Positions 28,774 through 40,828 of a DNA stretch of 64,000 nucleotides are shown piece after piece. Origin of the DNA: Lysobacterales bacterium (GTDB lineage Bacteria; Pseudomonadota; Gammaproteobacteria; Xanthomonadales; Rhodanobacteraceae). The stretch spans positions 62,001 to 126,000 of the forward strand of contig NSJK01000010.1 of assembly GCA_002632325.1 (NCBI GenBank), given 5' to 3'. The notes below the pieces were generated by a model. It was given only the letters and a program-made list of their open reading frames with translations. It was not told where the DNA came from and did no database searches. Numbering within the stretch: the stretch's first letter is position 1; the number at the start of each line of letters is the position of its first letter. Made by a program: the position numbers and the translations under genes.

Positions 28774-29607
28774 TCAGCTTTGCCAGCGGCGCATCGCCAG
28801 CGTGGCGAGCGCCAGCAAGGCGCCGAGCAAGCCCAGTCCAGCCGGGCCCAGGGCAGGAACCGCCTGTGGCGCGCCTTGCGGGCCACCGCCACTATCCGGC
28901 GGCACCTGGGCTGAACCGAATCCGTCGACGTAGACGTAACCACCATGCCCACCCAGCGAGCAGTCGGAGGCGATCACGGTCAGTTCGACTTGTTGGCCGA
29001 CTGCGCTGGCCGGCAGCACGGCGTCGACGTTCTGGAACTCCAGATATTTCCAACTACCGCTGCCCTGCAGGAATTGCACGTTGGCTTGCCCGGAATAGGC
29101 GAACTGTTCGAACAGCACGCTGTTGTCGGCGAGGTTCTTGACCACGACGTAGAAATACGGCTGTTCCGCAGGCGAGTGGTTGGGGTCGTCGAGCACTGGC
29201 GCAAAGGCGAAGCGGATATGCGGCAAGCCGTCAGCAGGATCGATGTCGGCACTGCTCACGGTATCGGTCTGGCGCAGCGTGGTGACCAAGGCGCCGCCGT
29301 TTTCGTCATTGAGCTTGGCGGTGTATTGACCCACGCGCGGCAGTTGGATGGTTGGTGCCAGCGGATCGGTGCTGCCGGAACCGACGATCGAGGCCGGGCC
29401 GGCCGCGCCCGCATTGATCTGCACGCTGGCACTGTTGAATGGCGGTGTGCCGGCCAAGCCGGGATTGGTGCCGCCACCCAGGGTCCAGGCGGTGTAGGTG
29501 TTTGTTTCGAAGCCGCCATTCTGGAAGATCGCCAGCGCCGGCATCGGTGCGGCGATGGACAGCGCGAACAAGACAGGACGAAGCCAGGGCGTGGTGGTGC
29601 GATTCAT
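28774..29607 (-). CDS. Secreted protein with IPTL-CTERM-like sorting tail
   Basis: 277 residues with an N-terminal signal peptide (WLRPVLFALSIAAPMPALA) and a C-terminal tail AVPALGPAGLGLLGALLALATLAMRRWQS. The tail has a Pro-containing motif, one hydrophobic helix and a basic end, the layout of IPTL-CTERM/PEP-CTERM-like sorting signals, so the protein is probably anchored or cleaved at the cell surface. The middle is a beta-rich domain that begins NGGFETNTYTAWTLGG and contains VDGFGSAQV, like carbohydrate-binding modules of secreted proteins. Its ATG overlaps the stop of the upstream gene. No archaeosortase-like partner is in the window. Confidence 0.8.
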   Translation of the reverse strand: MNRTTTPWLRPVLFALSIAAPMPALAIFQNGGFETNTYTAWTLGGGTNPGLAGTPPFNSASVQINAGAAGPASIVGSGSTDPLAPTIQLPRVGQYTAKLNDENGGALVTTLRQTDTVSSADIDPADGLPHIRFAFAPVLDDPNHSPAEQPYFYVVVKNLADNSVLFEQFAYSGQANVQFLQGSGSWKYLEFQNVDAVLPASAVGQQVELTVIASDCSLGGHGGYVYVDGFGSAQVPPDSGGGPQGAPQAVPALGPAGLGLLGALLALATLAMRRWQS

Positions 29608-30104
29608 GGTGCGGAGTTCCGAGGCAATGGAGAAAGTCGGTGTTCGGCCGCTCCTTGCATGGAGCTGACCTGTTCGATGCGGGGATGCGCGGCATGCGCC
29701 ACCGCTGCGCTGAGGAGTGCGGTACGTTCGGCTACGGGCGTGTCGGCGGCCAGATCGAAGCCGAGGGCTTCCACGCGTTGAGTGCCAAGCGTCGAACCGC
29801 GCAACAGGCGCCGCACGCAAGAGTGCCCGGTGTTGCAAGCCTGCGTGTGCGACCGCACCAGCACGTCGCGCCGCCACGTTTCGATGGCGCTTGAGGGTGT
29901 GTCGGCTGGGAACACCGCGACATATTCAAATTGCGTCGCTGCATTGACGTGCATTTGGTTGGTGGCAGGCTGCGCGATGGCCTTGTCCGCAAGCGACTGC
30001 GGAGCAAACAGGACGAGGCCTGCGCACGACAGGCCGGCGGCAAGTGTGATCAAGGCACAGACGAAGCGACCCCTGCGCAATGGCGCCGAGCGATGCATTT
30101 GCAT
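29604..30104 (-). CDS. Exported or membrane-anchored protein of unknown function
   Basis: 166 residues. A basic start (MQMHRSAPLRRGR) and a hydrophobic stretch (FVCALITLAAGLSCAGLVLFAPQSLA) form a signal peptide or anchor. The rest has two Cys close together (ACNTGHSC) and no recognised domain. AGGGG eight bases before the ATG at 30104 supports the start. The stop overlaps the start of the IPTL-CTERM-like gene by four bases, so the two proteins are made together and probably work together at the cell surface. Confidence 0.65.
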   Translation of the reverse strand: MQMHRSAPLRRGRFVCALITLAAGLSCAGLVLFAPQSLADKAIAQPATNQMHVNAATQFEYVAVFPADTPSSAIETWRRDVLVRSHTQACNTGHSCVRRLLRGSTLGTQRVEALGFDLAADTPVAERTALLSAAVAHAAHPRIEQVSSMQGAAEHRLSPLPRNSAP

Positions 30105-30213
30105 GATGACCCCTGAGCGATCCGAAGCTGCGCGTCATTTCTGACGAGGCGCAGCGATCGCCATCGTGGACGAGTCCGGCAGATGCTTGAACCCCGCAAA
30201 CGCGGGGGTGCGA

Positions 30214-31131
30214 TCACGTTGCCACGTTGACGTTCGGTGCAGTCGCGGTCTTGGGCCAGCGCTTGTAGGTCCACTGATACTGCTCGAAGGCCAGACGCAC
30301 GCAGTTCTCGACGCCACGGTTGAGCGCGGCGCAGGCGACCTCGATGTCGCTATCGGCGATCTCCGGCGGAGCCGGCAGGAAGTGCAGGCGATACCCGGCA
30401 GCGCGTGGCAGGCGTTCGGCAAACGCGAACACCACGCTGGCGCCGGTGCGCTCGGCCAGGCGCGGCAACAGCACCATGGTCGAGGCCGGCACGCCGAAGA
30501 ACGGTGCGTCCACACCCTCGCCCGCGCGCGGCTGCTGGTCGGGCAGGATGCCCGCCATGCCGCCGCTGGCGAGGCGTTTGTACAGGGCGCGCACACCACT
30601 GCCTTCGGCGCGGATCTGCTCGACGTTGGTGCCACCGCGCACGCGCCGCAGCAGGGGCTCGAGCGCGGCGCGACGCGGTGGGCGATAGAGGATCGCCAGC
30701 GGCTGCTGGGCGGCCAGCCAGAAGTTGAGCAGTTCCCAACAACCCAGATGCGGTGCGGCCACGATCACGCCACGGCCGGTCGCGCGCGCGGCATCGAACA
30801 GCTCGCGACCGCGCACCTCGACCACCCGGCGCAGCGCCCGCTGCGGGCCGGCGCCCCAGGTCGCCATGATCTCGGCCATCGATCGCCCGGCCTCGATTAC
30901 ACATTTTTTCGCCAGGTGCTGTCTGTTTTCGCCCCTTTCCTGCGTTATTAACAAGGACAGGTTGTGTTCGGCGATCCGGCGAGAGCGCCCGCGAAGGTGC
31001 CAGGCCAGCAAGCCGAACGTGGCACCGCAGGCAAGGACGAAACGCAAGGGCAGGGCGCCCACGATGCGCAAGCTGCCGTAGAGCAGCGAGATTGGCCAGG
31101 TCATCGAGGGGTTGGGCATGGGAACGGCCAT
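30214..31131 (-). CDS. Lipid A acyltransferase, LpxL/HtrB family
   Basis: About 305 residues, usual for the family. An N-terminal hydrophobic segment (LPLRFVLACGATFGLLAWHL) anchors the enzyme at the inner membrane. The catalytic HX4E motif is in AAPHLGCWELLNFW, followed by ILYRPPRRAALEPLLRRVRGG and GGMAGILPDQQPRAGEGVDAPFFG, the conserved acyl-ACP and lipid-binding blocks. It adds a secondary fatty acid to Kdo2-lipid A. The start is uncertain: ATG at 31131 or 31119, neither with a clear Shine-Dalgarno. It is divergent from dtd. LpxL and LpxM cannot be separated by eye. Confidence 0.88.
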   Translation of the reverse strand: MAVPMPNPSMTWPISLLYGSLRIVGALPLRFVLACGATFGLLAWHLRGRSRRIAEHNLSLLITQERGENRQHLAKKCVIEAGRSMAEIMATWGAGPQRALRRVVEVRGRELFDAARATGRGVIVAAPHLGCWELLNFWLAAQQPLAILYRPPRRAALEPLLRRVRGGTNVEQIRAEGSGVRALYKRLASGGMAGILPDQQPRAGEGVDAPFFGVPASTMVLLPRLAERTGASVVFAFAERLPRAAGYRLHFLPAPPEIADSDIEVACAALNRGVENCVRLAFEQYQWTYKRWPKTATAPNVNVAT

Positions 31132-31223
31132 TGTAAATGTGGCGCGTGGCGGCGGCGCATGGCGCGGATTGACCTCATTGGCGCTCGGCGGCGAGCATGC
31201 ACGCCTTGCCTGCGGAGATCGTG

Positions 31224-31664
31224 ATGATTGCCTTGATCCAGCGCGTATGCCAAGCGCATGTCGAGGTCGATGGCGACACCGTCGGGCGGATCGGACCGGG
31301 CCTTCTGGCTCTGGTCGCAGTGCAACCCGACGATGGTCAAGCGCAGGCGCAGCGTCTGCTCGACAAGATCCTTGGCTATCGGGTGTTTGCCGACGAGCAA
31401 GGGCGTATGAACCGCTCGCTGGCCGATGCCCGGGGTGGCCTGTTGCTGGTTTCACAGTTCACGCTGGCGGCCGATACCCGTTCGGGGATGCGGCCGGGGT
31501 TTTCGACCGCGGCGGCTCCCGAGCAGGCGCGGCACTGGTTCGATGCCCTCGTGGCGATGGCACGCGAACGCCACCCGGGGGTGGAAATCGGGCGTTTCGG
31601 TGCCCATATGAGGGTCCATCTGATCAACGACGGGCCGGTGACCTTCTGGCTGCAGGCGCCCTGA
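31224..31664 (+). CDS. dtd: D-aminoacyl-tRNA deacylase
   Basis: 146 residues, the normal length. It removes D-amino acids wrongly attached to tRNA. It opens with [31 protein letters not shown] and has the two active-site motifs: [12 protein letters not shown], matching SQFTL, and the late [10 protein letters not shown], matching NxGPVT. GGAG lies nine bases before the ATG at 31224. No operon partner is seen; rpoD follows after 160 bases. Confidence 0.96.
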   Translation: MIALIQRVCQAHVEVDGDTVGRIGPGLLALVAVQPDDGQAQAQRLLDKILGYRVFADEQGRMNRSLADARGGLLLVSQFTLAADTRSGMRPGFSTAAAPEQARHWFDALVAMARERHPGVEIGRFGAHMRVHLINDGPVTFWLQAP

Positions 31665-31824
31665 GCCGCGGTCAAAGGCACGGAATCTGCATCTGCGGCC
31701 ACCCGCTTGGCCGATTCGGTTCGGTTCGGCGCCGTTTTACGTTCTAGACCAGGTGGAAGGCGTCCTTGACGGCGCTCCTATACTGCTTGTCCTTTTTCTC
31801 AAGTACCTCTTTTCTGGAAGTCCA

Positions 31825-33669
<1,845 letters not shown>

Positions 33670-33692
33670 GCCCAACGACAGACTGAAGTTGC

Positions 33693-33724
33693 GAAAACGC
33701 CCGCCTCATGCGGGCGTTTTCGTT
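33693..33724. terminator. Strong rho-independent terminator after rpoD
   Basis: GAAAACGCCCGC (33693-33704) and GCGGGCGTTTTC (33710-33721) form a perfect 12-bp stem around CTCAT. The T-run is part of the stem and the A-run faces the other strand, so it can stop transcripts in both directions. It lies 24 bases after the rpoD stop. Confidence 0.92.
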
Positions 33725-33812
33725 TCGGGATCTGCCAGCATGCTGGTACCCTGCTCCGCCGCGTCGCGGTTCGAATCCGAACGCCTTCCCGTAGCTGCTT
33801 TGGTCCGTTGCC

Positions 33813-35348
33813 ATGCCTGCAATCTCGTCGTTCCGTCCGCGTCGGCGCGCGCATTGCCTGCTGCTGGTTCCGCTCGCACTGGCCTGCGCGCAGGTTTTCG
33901 GTGCCACGATCGATGCGCGGCTCACCGCGGCCGCCGCAAGGGGTGATGCCGTCGAGGCCCTGATCGTCCTGCCTGATCAATCAACGCCCAGACTCGCTCC
34001 GCTTGAACCTGCCGCCGATTACCGCCTGCGTCGCCGAGCGCTGGTCGCGGCGCTGCGCTCACGTGCGAGCACACAACAGGCTGACCTGCACACGTGGCTG
34101 GATTCGCGCGGAATCAAACATCGCCCCTACTGGATTACCAACCTCGTGTGGGCGCGAGTGTCGCAAGCCGAGCTCGCGGCCTTGGCGCAGCGTCACGACG
34201 TTGCGCGGGTCGATGCCAATCCGCACCTGCCGCAGCGATTGCCGATCGCGCAAGCTGCAGCAATGCCCCAGGGCAAGGCTGTCGCCGCGATCGAATACGG
34301 AGTGGCGAAGATCAATGCGCCCGCCGTGTGGGCCATGGGTTACACCGGCCAGGGTGTGGTGATTGCCGATGCCGACACCGGCGTGCGCTGGGATCACGCC
34401 GCGCTCAAGACGCATTACCGCGGCTGGAACGGCAGCAGCGCCGTGCATGCCTACAACTGGCACGACGCGATCCACGACGACGTTGGCAACGCGTGCGGAA
34501 ACGCGACACCGGCACCCTGCGACGACTACGGGCATGGCACCCACACGGTGGGCACCCTCGTCGGTGATGATGGCGGCAGCAATCAGGTCGGGGTGGCTCC
34601 GGGCGCACAGTGGATTGGTTGTCGCAACATGGCCGACGGCGAAGGCACGCCGGCGCGCTACATCGAATGCATGCAGTGGACGCTCGCGCCCACCGATGCC
34701 AACGATGCCAATCCGGATCCGGATCGCGCCGCCGATATCGCGAGCAATTCCTGGGGATGCATGCCTGAAGAAGGCTGCACGGTTGGTGACGAAATCAAGG
34801 CCGCCGTCGACAACATGGTCGCCGGCGGGATCTTCTTCGTCGCCGCGGCCGGAAACGATGGTTCCTCGTGCCAGTCGATCCTCGATGCGCCATCGACTTA
34901 CGACTCGGCCTTCGTGGTCGGCGCCACCGATGCCAGTGATGCGATGGCGAGTTTCTCCAGCCGTGGCCCCGTCAGCGGCGCAAACCGCGTGCGGCCCGAT
35001 GTATCCGCGCCCGGAGTCAACGTGCGTTCAACGCTCGCCTCGGGCAACAGCAGCTACGGCAGCATGAGCGGCACAAGCATGGCGACCCCGCATGTGGCCG
35101 GTGCCGCAGCGCTGCTGATGTCGGTCAATCCCGCGCTCAAGGGCCATCCCGATCAGGTCGCCGAGCTGCTGCGCAACACCGCGGTCATGGCGGGCGTGAC
35201 CGACCCGTACAATAGCGGCTGCGGCGGCCTGAGCATGGCCAATCGGCCCAATTACCAAGCCGGCTGGGGACGCATCGACGTGCATGCGGCGACCCTCGCG
35301 ACCCTGTCCGACACGATCTTCCGCAATGGTTTCGACGCTGGCAGCTGA
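33813..35348 (+). CDS. Secreted subtilisin-like serine protease (S8) with C-terminal IFRNGFD motif
   Basis: 511 residues: a signal peptide to about residue 32 (LLLVPLALACAQVFGA), an I9-like propeptide (about 33-145, with ALIVLPDQ and AALAQRHDVARVDANPHLP), then the catalytic domain. The triad is complete: Asp in VVIADADTGVRWDH, His in DYGHGTHTVGTL and Ser in SGTSMATPHVAGAA. The oxyanion Asn is in AAAGNDGSSC. Several Cys in the domain suggest disulfides. The last residues, DTIFRNGFDAGS, match a motif in the secreted protein at 11622 and may be a surface or secretion signal. It probably acts outside the cell on proteins. Confidence 0.93.
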   Translation: MPAISSFRPRRRAHCLLLVPLALACAQVFGATIDARLTAAAARGDAVEALIVLPDQSTPRLAPLEPAADYRLRRRALVAALRSRASTQQADLHTWLDSRGIKHRPYWITNLVWARVSQAELAALAQRHDVARVDANPHLPQRLPIAQAAAMPQGKAVAAIEYGVAKINAPAVWAMGYTGQGVVIADADTGVRWDHAALKTHYRGWNGSSAVHAYNWHDAIHDDVGNACGNATPAPCDDYGHGTHTVGTLVGDDGGSNQVGVAPGAQWIGCRNMADGEGTPARYIECMQWTLAPTDANDANPDPDRAADIASNSWGCMPEEGCTVGDEIKAAVDNMVAGGIFFVAAAGNDGSSCQSILDAPSTYDSAFVVGATDASDAMASFSSRGPVSGANRVRPDVSAPGVNVRSTLASGNSSYGSMSGTSMATPHVAGAAALLMSVNPALKGHPDQVAELLRNTAVMAGVTDPYNSGCGGLSMANRPNYQAGWGRIDVHAATLATLSDTIFRNGFDAGS

Positions 35349-35432
35349 TGTCCTGGCAGGATCGAGCGACGCGCCAAGGAAGGCGCGGCCGGAAAGTGCA
35401 CCATGGAGGGTTGCTTGCGTGGTTGCTGTCGT

Positions 35433-35508
35433 GGGCCTATAGCTCAATGGTCAGAGCAGGGGACTCATAATCCCTTGGTTCCAGGTTCGAGTCCTGGTGG
35501 GCCCACCA
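35433..35508 (+). tRNA. tRNA-Ile2 (anticodon CAU, lysidine-modified)
   Basis: A complete 76-base cloverleaf with encoded CCA: acceptor GGGCCTA pairs with TGGGCCC, D-arm GCTC/GAGC, anticodon stem GGGGA/TCCCT with loop CTCATAA, variable TGGTT, T-arm CCAGG-TTCGAGT-CCTGG. The anticodon CAT could be Met or Ile2. The loop context and the variable and T-arm sequence resemble the known tRNA-Ile2, where TilS changes C34 to lysidine to read AUA, more than elongator or initiator Met. It ends four bases before the stop of the convergent receptor gene. Confidence 0.92.
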
Positions 35509-35512
35509 CTTC

Positions 35513-37723
35513 TCACCACTCCAGCGCCACATCCAGCGCGAGCGAGCGGCCGGGTTGTGCATACAGGTCGAGGTCGCGCGCGCCGGGGGTGACGCCGCGC
35601 AGGCTGGCCCAGTCGAAATAGCGCCGGTTGGCGAGGTTGCGCAGCTGCAGGTTGATGCGTATCGGTTCGGTTGGTTGCCACCATGCGCTGACATCCCACA
35701 CCGCATGGCCGGCTGGCCGATACAGCGCGCCCGCGCTTTGGTCCACGCGTTGCTTGTTGCCCACGCCGGTCAAGGTGAGCATGGCGCCACGGCGTGGATC
35801 GGCCTCGAAGCCCACGCCCAGGCTCGCGCGCGCCGGCTGGATGCTGTTGAGCGGCAGATGGCGCACCGTGTCATCGCCGCGTCCGGCGCTGGCGTGCGCT
35901 TGGATGAACCAGCCACGCAGGCGCGCATCGTCGGGCCTCGGGTACCAGCGTGCCTCCAGTTCGACGCCGCGGATGTGTGCGCGATCCCGATTGATCGACT
36001 GGAATTGCTGGATGCCGGTGAGCGGATCGGTGCCCAGGTTGGCGCGCGATTCGATGAGGTCGCGGAAGCGGTTGTCGTAGAGTGCAACGCTGGTTTGCCA
36101 CGCATCGCCGTTCCAGCGCCAACCCGCTTCCAGCCCCGTGCTGGTTTCCGCGCGCAGACCAGGATTGGGCAGCACCCGATAGTTGAGCGTGGGCAGGTAC
36201 AGGCCGATGTTCACGTCGGAAAACGGTGGCGCCCGATAGCCCAGCACGGCTTGCAGGTAGAAGGTGTGCCCTTGCGTGTTGAAGCGCAGGCCGACCTTGG
36301 GCGTCCAGCGCGTGCTGGCCACGTCGGCGACCGTTATCGACGGGTTGTCTGCATGCCAGATCGGGTCGCTGCGTGCATCCATGCGATAGCGTTCTCCGCG
36401 CATGCCCGGCACCAGTGCCCAGTGCGTGCCCAGGCTGATTTCGTCTTGCCAGAACACGCCCATTTCCTGCACGCGCGAGTCGGGGAAATCGCGCACGGGG
36501 AAGCGCTCGCCGAGCACGACATTGCTCGCGCTGCCTGTGGCCAGGTTGATTTCGCGCGCATCACGCCGGCCGCGGTAGTCGTGTGCGGCCAGGTCGATGC
36601 CGAACACGTGCCAGTGCGCGAGCCCCAGCCATTGCGCGTGTGTTTGCGCGACGAGCTTGAGGCCTAGGCTGTCCTGGAGCAGGTCGAAGCGACGCGTGCG
36701 CAAGCTCGGATAGCGCGTTTGTGCATCAGCGTTGCGATGCTGGTCGGTGAGCTGTGCGCTGGCTGCCTGCTGTCCATAGAGGAGCATGTCGAGCGCATCG
36801 AGCCACGTCGCCGGTGCTTGCCAGTGCGCATCCATGCTCACTCGGTTGCGCCGCCAACGATCATTGCCCTCCAGTGCGGTGGTCGTGCCATAGCGCCCCG
36901 GGCCGAATACGAGCGAACGCACATCGGTGCGCTGCCGGCCGCGCGTCGCCTCCAGCGTGAACACGTAACGACCGCGTGCGTCCCCATCGTATGCGAGCTT
37001 GGCCAAGGCGCCCTCGCGCGCGGCATCGACCGGATTGGCGTCCACGCCGCCGGCATATGGGTGGTTGTCGGTGGCATGCCCAGCGCGGTGGGCAAGCTGT
37101 ACGAGCGCACTCCACGCGTTGCTGCGCGCAGCGAAGTGCGCCGCGGACAGGCGGCTGTCGTCGCGGTTGTCGAAGCCACTTCGGGCGCCGCTGCTCGTGT
37201 CTTGGCCCCGCCACAGCAAGTCTGCGGGCGAACGCGTGGTGTAGGCGACCACCCCGGCCAACGCCTTGCTTCCGTACAGAGTCGATGCGGGACCGCGCAG
37301 CACTTCCACGCGTTGCACCATCTGCAAATCTGCCAGATCACGCCCGGCCGCAGCGAACTGGCCGACGCTGAAGCCGTCAGGCAGCGGCACGCCGTCGATC
37401 TGGATGCTCACGCGGTTGCCGTCCAAGCCCCGCAGGTTGAAGCCGAGCCGCCCGAAGCGCGCCGCATCGGTGGGCACCGCCAGGCCCGGGATCATGCGCG
37501 CGAGGTCGGCGGTGTTGGCAACGCCGGCGCGCTCGAGTTCGTCGCGTTCGATCGCGCTGACGCTGCCGACCACTTGTTGCAGCGGCTCGGCGGCGCGGCT
37601 GCCGACCACGACCACGGTGTCGAGTTCGGTGGGGGTGGATGTGTCCTCGGCGGCGGCATTTGCGACGGGCGCGACAATGACGCAAACCACGGCGCACAAC
37701 GTGCGAAACAGTGTCCGGATCAT
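35513..37723 (-). CDS. TonB-dependent receptor, haem/haemoglobin/transferrin type
   Basis: 736 residues. A signal peptide (LCAVVCVIVAPVANAA) is followed by a TonB box (LDTVVVVGSR), a plug domain with IERDELERAGVANTADLARMIPGLAVP, NLRGLDGNRVSIQIDGVPLPDGF and RVEVLRGPASTLYGSKALAGVVAYTT, and a 22-strand barrel that ends in ALEW. The plug wording matches the haemoglobin/transferrin/lactoferrin receptor group, which takes up haem or iron across the outer membrane. The start at 37723 is the ATG; a TTG nine bases earlier is in frame. It is divergent from nirS, whose product carries four haem groups per dimer, which makes haem the more attractive substrate. No Fur box was recognised. Confidence 0.87.
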   Translation of the reverse strand: MIRTLFRTLCAVVCVIVAPVANAAAEDTSTPTELDTVVVVGSRAAEPLQQVVGSVSAIERDELERAGVANTADLARMIPGLAVPTDAARFGRLGFNLRGLDGNRVSIQIDGVPLPDGFSVGQFAAAGRDLADLQMVQRVEVLRGPASTLYGSKALAGVVAYTTRSPADLLWRGQDTSSGARSGFDNRDDSRLSAAHFAARSNAWSALVQLAHRAGHATDNHPYAGGVDANPVDAAREGALAKLAYDGDARGRYVFTLEATRGRQRTDVRSLVFGPGRYGTTTALEGNDRWRRNRVSMDAHWQAPATWLDALDMLLYGQQAASAQLTDQHRNADAQTRYPSLRTRRFDLLQDSLGLKLVAQTHAQWLGLAHWHVFGIDLAAHDYRGRRDAREINLATGSASNVVLGERFPVRDFPDSRVQEMGVFWQDEISLGTHWALVPGMRGERYRMDARSDPIWHADNPSITVADVASTRWTPKVGLRFNTQGHTFYLQAVLGYRAPPFSDVNIGLYLPTLNYRVLPNPGLRAETSTGLEAGWRWNGDAWQTSVALYDNRFRDLIESRANLGTDPLTGIQQFQSINRDRAHIRGVELEARWYPRPDDARLRGWFIQAHASAGRGDDTVRHLPLNSIQPARASLGVGFEADPRRGAMLTLTGVGNKQRVDQSAGALYRPAGHAVWDVSAWWQPTEPIRINLQLRNLANRRYFDWASLRGVTPGARDLDLYAQPGRSLALDVALEW

Positions 37724-37827
37724 CAATCGCAAGATGGCTGTGGAAGTGTCGATTGTGCGGCATCGGCATCACCGGGCGCCAACCCCTGAATGGTCGGCGC
37801 AACCATGGGAATGCTTCACATTCATCC

Positions 37828-40024
<2,197 letters not shown>

Positions 40025-40042
40025 GCCGGCATTGCACGCATC

Positions 40043-40095
40043 GATCGCGCGCCGTCATGGCGCGCGATCCAGCAATCCCCCGGCCAGGCCGGGGG
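40043..40095. terminator. Two back-to-back hairpins after nirS
   Basis: GATCGCGCGCC (40043-40053) and GGCGCGCGATC (40059-40069) form a perfect 11-bp stem with loop GTCAT. CCCCCGGCC (40077-40085) and GGCCGGGGG (40087-40095) form a second, followed by TT. The pair sits between convergent genes and probably ends both transcripts, although T-runs are short. Confidence 0.75.
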
Positions 40096-40098
40096 TTC

Positions 40099-40727
40099 TC
40101 AGCTGCGTAGATGTGCGAGGATGACCTGCGCAAAGCGCTGCGCCGAGCCCGGTGCATGATCAAGGAACAGCGAGGGCTCGGCCAACTCCAGCTCGAGCAG
40201 GCAGGGCGCGCCGTGATCTCCTCGGCGGCGAACAAGGCCTGCGTCGGGCCTTCGCAGCGCAGCAGCAGCGCGCCCTTGCGGATGGCATGGCTGAAGCTGC
40301 CGTCGAAATGGATCAGGGCGGTTTCGCCGTGTTCATCGACTCGCTCGGGGTATGGCTGCATGAGCACGCTGCGACCTGCCGACAGCAGGCGCCCCAGGTG
40401 CGCGATCGCCTCGCTGCGGATGCCGGTGCACTCGAGCTGGGCCAGACAGTGCTTGTCGGTATTCCAGCGCAGCACCTCAGCCGAATTGAGCGGGCGCGTG
40501 CTGGCCGCCGTCGCTTGTGCCCAGGCCAGGAATTCGCCCGGACGTTTGGTGTAGTCCCAGGTCGAACGCAGCACGGCGACGTCGAACCCGGCCCAGTCCA
40601 CTGCCGGATCATCCCAGCCGACGAAGCCGACCTCGGCACCCGCCGCGCGCAGGGCGTCGGCCAGCGGCTCCAGATCCGCATCGAGAGGGCGGGCTGCCTG
40701 CACGGTGACCAGGGCGACGCGACTCAT
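40099..40727 (-). pseudogene. Decayed ATP-grasp gene (paralogue of the gene at 43940)
   Basis: The first 105 residues follow the intact paralogue at 43940-44833 (MSRVALVTVQAARPLDADLEPL, VLRSTWDYTKRPGEFLAW, EVLRWNTDKHCLAQLE). About 50 residues are then missing: the frame jumps from CTGIRS to EAIAHLGRLLSAG. After HFDGSFSHAIRKGALLLRCEGPTQALFAAEEIT a second deletion shifts the frame. The bases after it still encode the paralogue's end (LLELELAEPSLFLDHAPGSAQRFAQVI) in another frame, up to a stop at 40099. Two deletions and a frameshift in the ATP-grasp region make a working enzyme very unlikely. The upstream 60 bases are also duplicated. Confidence 0.85.
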
Positions 40728-40828
40728 CGGCAGGATCCAGACGCAAGACGGCGGGGCATCGTGTCGGCTTGGTGCAGTGCGATCAAGCGAGGAACTTTTT
40801 CCTGCCGCAATTGCGAATTCTCACGGAG

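Noticed and set aside
31756..31784. Full sigma-70 promoter for rpoD
   Set aside because: TATACT fits a -10 element, but the sequence 17 bases upstream (GAAGGC) does not resemble a -35 element, so only the -10 is mentioned.
35433..35508. Reading the CAT anticodon as tRNA-Met
   Set aside because: The T-arm, the variable region and the TCATAATC anticodon context match tRNA-Ile2 better, so Met was not chosen; TilS recognition would settle it.
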